From positions 81,739 to 145,738 of the forward strand of contig JADLZK010007788.1 of NCBI GenBank assembly GCA_015847255.1: DNA of 64,000 nucleotides, in the 5' to 3' direction. The translations under genes and the position numbers were made by a program. The stretch comes from Hyparrhenia diplandra (taxonomy: Eukaryota; Streptophyta; Magnoliopsida; Poales; Poaceae). Below, one piece after another: positions 34,671-45,174 of the stretch. Each line of letters opens with the position of its first letter. Positions within the stretch are counted from its first letter, which is position 1. The notes under the pieces are model-generated. The model had not been told where the DNA came from and made no database searches. It was given only the letters and a program-made list of their open reading frames with translations.

Positions 34671-36424
34671 AAGCTGAGAGTGATAATATGATACAACGGC
34701 TACCGGGTCCTGGGTTTGTATCGCAGGAGTAATTGATTGTTTTATATCGAGGAAGATTTCAAGGTGGCGTCGATTAAAACGTAACTTCTGCACTTGAATT
34801 ATATATATATGTTCTTATGAACAATAAGACATTTTTTTGGCTGAATTTAAGTTATTTATTCTTGAGATAATACCGGGAATCAAATGAACAGGTGAGATTG
34901 CATCGATACATGTTGGATCAGTATTAGAATATCAGTTATGGTGGAAATTTGTATGGTTTGATAAGTTATGAAGTTGACTGCAGTTTGCTTGACATTACAA
35001 GTTATGAAGTTGACTTCAGTTTGCTTAATATTATTGGTGGAAAAAAATGCTTCTGATGCGAAGTTCCATGTGTGTGTTTTTTTACTTGAAATATGTGAAT
35101 CATGTTCAATGTCTTTTAGTTCTTTTCTTTTTTTGGAAAGGTTCAATGTCAATTAGTTGACGGTCACGGTCTGTATCTGTGTACTGTGTACTACTTACTG
35201 TTGTAATACATCTGGCAAAGATTATTTTACTGTGTACTACTTACTAGTATAGAAGTTGAAATATCGAAGAATCTCAGAAGGAAGCTTCAGGTTGGGGAGA
35301 CTTGATCCCGTAGGTACAAGCTGGAGAGGAGACAATGACTGACCGACCTTCCTCCAAACTCTTCCCTCCACTCTATCTCTCTCAATCTAGAAGAATAACT
35401 CTAATCTCACATAGAGACTAAAAAGCTAACATCTCTTAAATGCTAGGCTCTAAAGAGAAAACATCCATTGAAGGGACCCCTCACAGGCTAATTCTCTCTG
35501 GAAATAATAAATTAGGGTTTCTAAATTGCTCTGATCCAGGGCTAGTGGGCCTTGTTTATATAGCCTCCTAGGATGCACCACAGCCCTTAGATCAAACCAA
35601 CTTTAATCAACGTTTAATATTGATCCTCAATGACAGTGGAGGGCGACTCGCGTGATTGCCTCTGATTTGCTAAGGAGGTAGGGCAAGCTGCCCTGTCATC
35701 TGGACCGGTGGGCCCCTCCTTCCGGGAGTGCCTTCTCAAGTCTTCTAGATTATTATTTTTTTTCGTGCGTAGGCCTTTTCTATCTATGTAATCATGACAT
35801 GTGGGCCTTCTTTGATTATTTCTTGATAACCCCTACAGAAATAAACATTCACCAAAACTCGTGGAATTCTGTCACAAAAACCCGTAGTCTATGATGGTGA
35901 TTCTTTTTATCGCATTTTCTTGGTTAAGTTGATGGTTAAAATGATAGTTAACTGTCGTGAACAAACTCACCCACAATTAGCCATAATCTCTGGACAAGAC
36001 ATCAATAGTAAATTGTTCCTTAGTCATACATGTACTGCGGGATTCAAAGTGTCTACCATACAACTTTGGGCGGTCGAGGAATGGAACAGACTTTAAACAA
36101 CGCCCCTTTCTCTCTTCAACCCCTGTCACTTGGAGTTTTTACATACATTTTTTAAAATAAAAACTTAGCTTACCTTCTCCTTCATGTGGTACACTCAGGT
36201 CACTCAATATATGTGGTATTTGTGGATTCTCACTGAGGCATGTATGATGAATGCCTTGCATCCTATTCTACAAAAGCTTATATGGACTTGAAAGTATTTT
36301 TCGAGAGTGTAGCATGCTTACCTTGCATGTATTGCCAGGTCAAAACGGGATCCTCATAGGGAATGTCATACTCTTAGATTAAGATGTGCATGTGTGTGGA
36401 AATATTTGGTGGAAAATCCTAATT
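34671..36424. other. Intergenic or degraded retroelement DNA
   Basis: AT-rich. A near-repeat of AAGTTATGAAGTTGACT occurs at about 34963 and 35000. No protein-like frame is seen; the right part may belong to the retroelement whose gag fragment follows. Confidence 0.35.
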
Positions 36425-36770
36425 CTACTTTTGCTTCTTGAACAGGTTTCTCTCTTTTGAGACAAAAAGATAAAAGAAAGACTTTTTGTTGAATTTGCTG
36501 TCGTTTCTTCCACTTCTTCTATCTGAACTTTCTTTACTTTTGGGATATTTTCTTCGTGTTTTTTTTTTTTCTTCTGTTAAGATCAGTTTCTCAAAGGATT
36601 CTTTAAACTCTTCATTTGTTTTCGGGTTCTCATCACATAAATCTTTGAATTGCCATCTTGCCAAAATTTCATTGTTGAATGTGTCTATGACTTCTTTGTC
36701 GGTGATGTCATGTACTTATGGTCTTACTTCTCCAAATCTTCTATAGTACTCTACTGGTGTAATAGGATGT
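36425..36770 (-). pseudogene. LTR-retrotransposon gag fragment (gypsy-like)
   Basis: The minus strand reads EYYRRFGEVRP, a stop, then VHDITDKEVIDTFNNEILAR and DLCDENPKTNEEFKESFEKL, followed by a Lys/Arg/Ser-rich tail. This pattern (Y-x-R-R-F, then a segment on tests and tasks of capsid helices, then a basic tail) is common in gag of plant Ty3/gypsy-type elements. The N-terminus is lost at about 36779, where the third copy of the local repeat abuts it. No protease or polymerase follows and no LTRs were found, so it is a dead remnant. Confidence 0.5.
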
Positions 36771-36778
36771 GTGATGAT

Positions 36779-37600
36779 TCCATAGGCCATAGCAGAAGAA
36801 TCTCTTGATGAACTGCATGTAGTTGTACAGCGTGTTGCTACGCATCATTGGATCGAGACGACTCAGGATCCCGGGAAAAAATAGTACCGGAAGCTTTCGT
36901 TGCACGGGACAGCCCTACAAAGCCGAGGTTTGTTGGGACACTTCAAATGCATGGACTCCCACGGACACTTCAAGAACACACACACGAAGGCACTCGAATT
37001 GACCTTTACATTGATTGATTCCCTACTGGTGGATGTGGATGGATGGATGCAAATAGATTGCCGTGGTCCATGAATCATGATGCTCCAACTCCAAGCTCCA
37101 TAGCGCCGTGAAGGAGTACCGTGCGAACCGGAACAACGCGGGCTCGGCACGCGCGTGTACTGGTGTGGCGTCAATGGAGCTATGGAATGGGGAGGGGACG
37201 AGGACGACGCCACGACGGATCCAACGGCGGTTTTTTTTGAGTGCAGCAACAAAGCGGAGGGGACGCAACAATGAACTTGACAGAGTGGCAGGCTGACGGA
37301 AAGTTGCAGAGTTGTTTCAACCACTCGTGTCACCAATGTTCATGGAACAGAGCCAGTCCTTTTCACCGATTTTGAGCGAGTACATCCTTTGCTTTTGTGC
37401 ATGACAGAAAAGGAAAACGTACTGGATGACTTAATCAGGTTTGCTTTTGGATTGCGAAATGCACGTTATTAAATTAAATTAAAATTAAAACATGTTCGCA
37501 CAAAGAAAATGAGGAAGGAAAATAAGAAATCGTCAGTTTTCTCCAGTTTCGAAATTAAAGCGGACAAGCAGAAACCCAAGCCCACTTTCAGACCCTCCGG
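36779..37600. repeat. Third, partial copy of the tandem-repeat unit
   Basis: From CCATAGGCCATAGCAGAAG onward this matches unit 2 around 29434-30260, including the block near 29541-30058 that unit 1 has lost, and unit 1 around 26284-26600. It has its own indels (for example near 36938 and 37230) and is more diverged than units 1 and 2 are from each other. It is not adjacent to them, so it arose by a separate or older event. Confidence 0.75.
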
Positions 37601-37740
37601 GGATGGCTGGCTGGGCCGAGGCCTTTCCACACAGACACAGGCCTATAAGGTATCACGGGCTCTCTCAATCTGCAACCCAAAGGCGAAACGCCCAACGTGT
37701 GGCATCACGGGCTCTCAATCCGCCACTCAAAAAAAAAAAA

Positions 37741-38520
37741 AAGGAAAAATTCCACATTCCCTCCCCCAACTATCACGTAAGTTCACTTTTTCCTCCCTCA
37801 ACTTCAAACCCGGACAAACCGCCTCCCTCAACTTTTCAAACCATGCATTTTTCCTCCCTCGAGCGGTTTTGAGAGCGGTTTTGCTGAGTAACCGCGGGTT
37901 TGGTACAGTAACCATGGTTTGCTACAGTACCAGCACCTTTGCCTTTTTTTTTTTTTAAAAATTTTGGTTGAATCTTTGAAAAACATAGTAAATCATAGAA
38001 AAATCATAAAATAAAAAATCCGATTTTGTTGGACTCCACATGAGTAGATCTACACAGTGAGTATATAATATGATATGCTTTAGTACAAAGTTTTTGCTAT
38101 GAAAGTTTTGTCTTTTTCTTTTTCATTTATTTGGTGAATCTTTGAAAAATCATAGAAAATCATAAAAAAAATCATAAAATAGAAAATCTAATTTTGTTAG
38201 ACTCCACATGAGTAGATTTACACAGTGAATATTTAATATGATATGCTTTAGTACAAAGTTCTACACGGTGAATATATAATTAATTAAAATAATTCGTAGC
38301 TGCAAAACTTCTATAATTATTTTGTTGAACTAAAGTATACCATATTATATGTTCACTGTGTATGTTCACTGTGTAGATCTACTCATGTGGAGTCTAACAA
38401 AATTAGATTTTCTATTTTTTAATTTTTCTCGTGATTTACTATGATTTTTAAAGATTCCCGATTTCAGAGTTGAGGGAGGAAAAGTGAATGTGATAGTTGG
38501 GGAGGGAATGTAGACTTTTT
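37741..38520. mobile_element. Terminal-inverted-repeat element of about 0.8 kb
   Basis: The left end (ACATTCCCTCCCCCAACTATCAC, then TTCCTCCCTCAACTT) is inverted at the right end, where GTTGAGGGAGGAAAAGTGAATG precedes GATAGTTGGGGAGGGAATGT. The interior holds two direct copies of a ~60-bp block (38034-38092 and 38203-38261, containing CACATGAGTAGAT) and a third, inverted one (38328-38393). It is AT-rich and non-coding. A-rich flanks hide any target duplication, so the class (Mutator-like or other) is open. Confidence 0.65.
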
Positions 38521-39705
38521 CAAAAAAACAAGTTGGCCCATTAACTGAAGACCGCTGACGCGTGCAATGCAACACCGGAGGCCGCTCCGGTCACCCAAAC
38601 TCACAACCCGCTGAAGGGGATCGGGGACAACCGGTGGTCGTTTCCTTTGTTCGCCCGCGTGGCGATACCGGGCCGCGAGAACACGGTCCCGCGCCCCCGG
38701 TCTCGATGCACGGCGGCACGGAGAACTGCTCCAACCACAACCAACGTAGTACTACTACGGTCTTGCGGTACCGACCCACCTGCGTGGCGAGGGAGTGCTT
38801 GGAGGACCCGCTGTTCACGTTTGTCACCCCGGCGGGTTACCCGATCCCATCGGGCGGGTAATTCGGGTTTTAAAAGTTCGGGTAATAGAACTCGCTACCC
38901 GAAATCGCCTTGAAAATCCATTACCCTTAACGGGGACAAGAAATTGGTTGGTTGGTAAACCCATTCTACCGAATTTATAGAAAACAACAAAGTGCACAAA
39001 ATTTGAGTAAGAATTTAAACAAAATTTCACCAATAATTTGTGTGTAATTCAACTATAATTTGTGAAGAATAATATATTATAGTCACTTGTTCAAATCAAG
39101 AGAATTATATTCAAATAAAGTGATAGTTTCAAGTGTTCAACTAAAAAACATGATAAAAACAAAGTCAAAGACAAAATTTCGGATAGTTCGGTACCCACGT
39201 GCATTACCCGAATTATTACCCAAACTAATTTCGGGTAATCAAAATCATTATCCGAACTTAGGATCGGGTACCTTGGGTTCGGGCGGGCGGGTTCGGATAG
39301 TTCGTGCGGGTATCGGGTTCGGGTTGTTTTGCCCAGGGTGAACTGTTTGCTCGCCCACGCCCGGACGGGCCGCTCCCCACAGCCACCCGTGTGGCGTGCC
39401 GCGTGCGTCCGCAGCCCCAGCCAACGGGCATTGTTGGTGGTGCTGCTGCTTCCCGCGACACGCCGGGGTTCACGTAGAGCGTGCCGTGGTGATAATTTTT
39501 TTTTTAAAAGAAATGCCATAATCTAATTGTCATGCGTCCTGGCGGCCGTGCCCTCGGGACACAACGAAATGTTTATAAAGATAAAGATCTGGTAAACCCG
39601 TCAATTCCCAAGTTACATATGCATTGCCCGGAAAGAGCGCAAATTGGAGCCAAGTAGCAAACCAAGTCGCTCAAAGTAATACCACACAAGCTTATAATAG
39701 GCTCA
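38521..39705. other. Intergenic, GGGTA/TACCC-rich repeat
   Basis: Short motifs such as CGGGTA and TACCCGA recur in both orientations (38840-38930 and 39180-39320), giving a low-complexity pattern seen in degraded grass repeats. Open frames at 38562-38861 and 39087-39519 have no recognisable product. Confidence 0.4.
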
Positions 39706-39707
39706 TA

Positions 39708-39858
39708 CTCCCTTTATTCCAAACTATACGACACTTTTAAATAAATAGATTTTTCTATGCATAGATGCACTCAGATATGTAGATTATATTTCGATACATA
39801 GTTAATTAAAGAAATGTATTTAGAAAAGCTAAAAAGTCTTGTAATTTTAAATAGAGGG
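39708..39858. mobile_element. Stowaway-type MITE, about 151 bp
   Basis: It starts CTCCCTTTATTCCAAACTAT and ends with the imperfect inverse AATTTTAAATAGAGGG. TA lies on both sides (39706-39707, 39859-39860). A second, fragmentary copy of a similar end follows near 39870. Non-coding. Confidence 0.65.
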
Positions 39859-39860
39859 TA

Positions 39861-41689
39861 GTAAATATTACTCTCTCAATTCTAAATTGTAATTTATTTT
39901 AGCATTTCTATGTACATATTTTTTTACGCACCTAAAATATATATTGGGTGTAGATACAAATAAAAGCCATATTTGGAACATATGAAGTACAATTGTAACA
40001 TGGCAACAAACTTTCTTCTTCTAGATGGAAAAGGAAGACAAACAACCAAGAGGGTTACACGCTTGCACGGTCAAATATATCTATATTTTCCGTATTTGAA
40101 CCGTTAAGTTTAGTTCCATATACTGGAAACTGAACAGTGGTAGATAACATAAAATTGACCTAGGCCTGGAAACTGAACAGTGGTAGATAACATAAAATTG
40201 ACCTAGGCTAGGGCACTAGCTCGTGAATACAGTGAGCTAGGGCAGTATCCATTACGCACTCTAACGAAATCACTGATGTTTCACACACAAAAAAGAAGAA
40301 ACGCTGATTTGCTGACATGTGACGTGCAATGTGCATATAGTTGCCAATATCTCCTTGTTGCTAATTAGGGCATGATCGTTTGTTATAGCATGCCTCGCTC
40401 ACACCACCTAACTAGGCTGGATTTGGCTAGCCTCAGTGTGTGCAACATCAAATTGTTTGGTTGCATCTCTCAATGGAACCTTTATTTAAATTAATGAAAT
40501 GCAAAATGCTGTGGGGATCTCCCCATAGTCCTTTTGTCAAAAAAAAATGGAACCAGACCACATATGGACACATATGCAACTTCTTAGTCTGTTTGGTTTC
40601 CTAGTGCTGAAAAAAAAAAGCTTGTTTTGTTTTCCTACGTGCATGGGTGATCTAGTTACCTCTTGCTTTGGCTAGTAAGGGTGCCCAACATTTTCACAAG
40701 CAATATTACAACATAAGTTTACATTAGCTAAGATGTAAGATCACAGTGAGTAGTGACTAAACTAAGATAATGAACTTCTTAATATTGATAGCCGACATAC
40801 ATGATTGCCTTCATTGTGGTTAGAACAAGATTAACCTCATGTTCTTCTTTAGGAACTCCATAAAATGACATCATTGCTTGCTCCTTGTGGTGCTATATCT
40901 CTTGCAAAACCGCCGTTGTTGCCAACAACTAGAGTATGGTCACATCTCATCTAGAGAATGCCGTAGTTTGTCATGCAACATGAAGCACATACCAAACCAT
41001 GACTGCTTAGCTTGACAATAATGATTGTTATATTATGAAATCCAATTAAATGGGGGACATTTGAGGTAAAAGGAACTAAGTGTTAAAGATGTAACAGATG
41101 ATATGAGAACATATTATCCATATACACAGGCATAAGATGGTAGCAGAAACTTAAGAGAATGACACATGCATAGAAATGTACCAATTTCATACATACCTCA
41201 AAAATTTATCAATCATCATATGACTACGAGCTTGGAGCATCACAACCTGGTAGCAAGTTTAGTTGCATGACATCTGTAGGGGCGTCATTGAGGACGTTGT
41301 GCTACCTATTTGGCCATTTCTTCGACCCTAAGAGCGACCTTGCCACAAACGAGAGCTTATGGGAACTACGGGACTGGAGAAATAAGCTAGACATGAAGGA
41401 CTATAATGGGATGGCCCTTCTTTCGATTAGATGTCGACTGTAAATACTTTGTAACCTAAACTTGATTGATCAATCGATCGTTCGATCGAGTTTGTAAATT
41501 GTGATGGTAATCACTTTTAAACTCTAAGTGCTTTAATTGAATGTCCATGTTAGTTGAATGTCGAATTATGATGCATGTTCAAGATTTATGTCAATATTCT
41601 CTTATTTTATTATTTAATATGTGGTTTAAATCATAATTTATAATTTTATAATATTTTTGAATTATTTTTTTTATTAATCCTGAATTAAT
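39861..41689. other. Intergenic, no gene supported
   Basis: AT-rich. It includes a 43-bp unit repeated twice in tandem (40124-40166 and 40167-40208). The stretch 41280-41450 translates in part to LFGHFFDPKSDLATNESLWE and could be the 3' end of a transposon gene that goes with the CACTA terminus, but this is only a guess. Confidence 0.4.
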
Positions 41690-41768
41690 TAACCGTGGTG
41701 GTCTTTTAACAAAAACCGCCACGGAAAATCAAAAATGTCCGCCACGGAAGTTCATTCCTGTAGTAGTG
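41690..41768 (-). mobile_element. CACTA (En/Spm-type) element terminus
   Basis: The stretch ends TCCTGTAGTAGTG, which on the minus strand is CACTACTACAGGA, the signature end of CACTA elements. Just inside lie subterminal repeats of CCGCCACGG (41717 and 41740) and an inverted CCGTGGTGG. The partner end was not found upstream within the window, so either the element is truncated or the far end has decayed. Confidence 0.6.
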
Positions 41769-43729
41769 TAAAGAGAAAAGGACCATGTATAATACCTAAC
41801 AAGATGTTTGATCATCAATTATTTCTCTCTTGTCAAATGATTATGTAAAGCTTCATCATAGACACAATAAGACAATAAACATGTCTTTGGTGGTCTATGA
41901 TGAAGCTACATTTTATTAATCATTTGTGCGTTATATTAACATGTGATGTAGCAACATGTTAACGCAAGCCTATTTTCATCACAAGCATCACAAGTTACAT
42001 AACAGACAAGCAACATATATGAAAGTTATAAACTTATGCATGTCTTGGTAGCCTTGAAAAATATTATCATTATTTGATCATGGTGTTGGATTTTATTAAG
42101 GGTACGAAAAAAAGTGTAAAAAGTCACAAGGGCAGTGCAAAATAACATTGGCAAGAGAGTAACAACATGTAAGAGTAATTGGTGCCCAATACCTCCCTCA
42201 TAAGTTATGTATATGGAAAATTTTAATCATAAGCATAAGAAAATGACAAAAAAAAAAAGGCAACTTAGGATGGAGGTCTTCATTTCATGACAGGAATAAG
42301 ATGGTAAAGAAAAAGTAACTCATGAAGGGGTTTCCATCACATCCACAAACGATTTCATCACAAAAAAAAACTAGATATATAAGGACCTTATATGTGTCAA
42401 GTAGTTAATAATATTTAGTAGATTGGCCCATGAAACCATCGGTCCACTAATTGATGATTAAACTTAGGAAGGGCACACAAACAACTACACGATCTATGGG
42501 CCCCATAATCCACATCACATGTGGGTATCACCTATCTATGCAGGTTAGGAAGGTCACATTATTTACAAGAGACTTACTACATCACTATCATCACCACACC
42601 CTTACACAATTAAATAAAGGTGGCAAGTCACTGCACAAAAGGAGAATCAATTTAGCATGGATTGCAACACTACTGCACATTATAGTTGTTCTTGGTATGG
42701 AAAGTCACAACACACGGTGGGACGTGCTCATAGGACGAGACAATTCCTAGAGTCTTGTTTTCAAGCAGATTTGAGAAATCAACCAGGAGAACCTCATTAG
42801 CAATAAGTCCTCTATTAATTCAGTTTCATACAATTTAGCAACATGGACCAAAATTAGAAGATGTTGCGTTATGGGGTTAGGATTAACACAAATTAGCATA
42901 AATTTTCTCATAAACAATGAAATAAGCATTAAAAATAGTATAAAAAGGTTACTGTAAATAGCGTCAACATGGATCATGGGTCTTAGTGACCCAAGTTTGC
43001 ATAAACTCATTAGAAAGTGTGGTAGTATGGACTAGAAGGTATCCTAACACCTTGATATCATGGGGAAAAAATCTAGTTATCTCTTGTTCTCTCTTTTGTG
43101 AGCACTTATTTCAAGTCTTGATCTTACTTAGTACTCCTTTTTTGTGTTTGTGAGTGCAAAATCCGTTGAGTGACATTTAGATTCATTTCCATGGTAGCAT
43201 GCTCTTAGGTTATAGGCTTCACTTTGTCATCTAAGAAAAATCTTGTTGGTATGCCTAAGGTTAAGGAAGTACTTAGTGCAGTGTCCATAAGAACTGTGTT
43301 TTAGTGTGATTTCGTTTTATTTCTATGGCTACAACTCGCAAGTAGATGAAAATAGTTGTTGCTAGGCTAAGCTTGTTGCTTAATTTTTTTTTTTGAGCCC
43401 CAGTTCACGCTCTTGTGGGCCATTCGGCCCTTCCACTCTATCTGATGTGTGAAGCACTACACAAGGCATGCCTAATATGTTTTTGTCCATATTTTATGAA
43501 ATATAGCTAAGAACGTCTCTTACAACAACAATGGTAGTCGTCAACTAATAGCTAACATGGAACTAAAAGGGAAAAAAAAAAAACTTCTATGCATTAACCC
43601 TCGATATAAGTCATAGACATGTTTTCTTTCCTCTTCGTTATTTTTCCATTTCATATATATGTTCAACATTCATAGTACTTGCTATTTAATAAGAAAGTGG
43701 TCTAAGAAATTTAAATCGTAAATCCTATT
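41769..43729. other. Intergenic, no gene seen
   Basis: AT-rich, with many short stop-riddled frames. Frames at 42451-42750 and 42747-43010 show no known motif. Confidence 0.45.
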
Positions 43730-44338
43730 ACGTGACTCGTCGCGCACTCGCACCCACGCACAAACGAAGGGAGGTTTGGATAGGGAGGAGGAGGAAGTCG
43801 CGTCTACCTTTGTCTTGGGAGAGGAAGAAGAAGCCGGAGCCGCCTAGGTTTGGTCAGGAGGAGGTCGCTAGAGAGAGAAGCCAACTCCGACGGCTAAAAT
43901 GTTAGGTTGGGGCTGAGGGGCGGGAGGAGGCATACAAATCAAGTTGCGGGGAGGGTGGCTGGACGATTTAAGGTGTCCGACGTTAGTAGCGGCGTTCAAA
44001 GCCGCCAAGCGAAACGGGCGCCATGGTCGGAACTCAACATCGCAGATGAGCACCATGGTGGAGGTCCAACGAGAGGGGAAGGGGAACGAGACGAGCCTTA
44101 GACCACTCCTTTCTCATCGTCTTTGTGCGTTCCCGCCTCGCACCTTGATGATCTCCGCCGTCCATCCCTCCACCTTTGACCACCGCACCCGCCATAGGCG
44201 CTAGGGTTAAACTTTAGGAGGCACGGTTAGAGTCTGGATAAAACCATGGTCTGTGAGATCAGCACACCGCTGTTTTTGACTTTGTTCCATCCAGTATCAC
44301 ATCACAACCTCAGCCTCACGAGTCATCACGAACCGAAC
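43730..44338. other. GC-richer DNA upstream of the BAH-Agenet gene
   Basis: Composition rises toward the next gene. Small frames around 43868-44204 on both strands have no recognisable product. It could include distal promoter DNA. Confidence 0.35.
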
Positions 44339-45174
44339 AAGCTGTGCACACGCGCCCGCGCTGCTCCCCGAAGGAAAAACCACCAACCGCTGCCCCTGCG
44401 CCGCTGCGCTCTCCCGAAAGAGAGGGGCCCGGGTCGAAGCGCAAAACAGTAGATTCCCCTTTGCCCTCCTCCTCCCTCTTGCCCCCATCGACCCCTCCTC
44501 ACCATACTCGCCTTCCCACCTGTCCGTCTCCTTCCTCCTCCCTCGCGCCGCGCGCCTTCCTCTCGCCGCCTCCGCGGAGAGAGAGGGGCTGTCCGGCGCA
44601 CGAGTGCCTCCGTCCCGAGAGGAAACCCTCGCCCGCCCCTTCCGTCCGCACGTCCTGCCACTGGTCTGCCTGAACGCTGCCGCCGCCGCCGCCGTTGGGT
44701 TTCCTTGTGGTGTCGCATTTGAGGGATTTTCTGGGGTTTCTGGGACAAGGATCAGCGCTGGAGTGGCCTCGCCGCTGCCTTCCGGTGCATGGAGGAGTTC
44801 CTGCTCAGCCTGAACCCGTTCCGTTTCAAGCCGACGCTCTGGCCGGCGACGACTGCCCCCAAATCCTTCTGAGGCCCTAGGAAATCCTCCTCCTCCCGCC
44901 CGGGGTTTCCTACAATCCCCGGGCCGCCGCTTCTCTCCGACTCTCTTGTTTCCTCAGATAGTCAGTCCTCCGAGGTTTCCGAGAGGCACCTCATCCTCTT
45001 CCTCCTCCCCTGCAAACCGAGAGCCCCTAGCACCGTAAGTCCTCCTCCTTCTCTTTCCGAGGCCGTGGACGTCGTGAGCGTGCTGCCGGCGGCGGCCCCT
45101 CCTTCCGTGCCCCGGGCCTGTGTGTGGGCCGGCGTATTTCCTCGGCGGCGTTTTGTTTTGCGTTGCCGACGAGG
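44339..45174 (+). promoter_or_regulatory. CT-rich 5' leader and promoter of the BAH-Agenet gene
   Basis: Strongly pyrimidine-rich on the plus strand, as in many grass 5' leaders. A donor-like GTAAGT at about 45032 could belong to a leader intron, but no matching acceptor could be chosen. Large open frames on both strands here are composition shadows. Confidence 0.45.
44789..44872 (+). CDS. Candidate upstream ORF, 27 residues
   Basis: A short frame MEEFLLSLNPFRFKPTLWP to TGA lies in the presumed leader, about 300 bp before the main start. A uORF could lower translation of the main protein. Nothing beyond its position supports function, and it matters only if the transcript starts upstream of it. 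Confidence 0.25.
   Translation: MEEFLLSLNPFRFKPTLWPATTAPKSF

Noticed and set aside
36425..36664. Independent 79-residue gene
   Set aside because: It continues a gag-like frame upstream past a stop, so it is a retrotransposon remnant.
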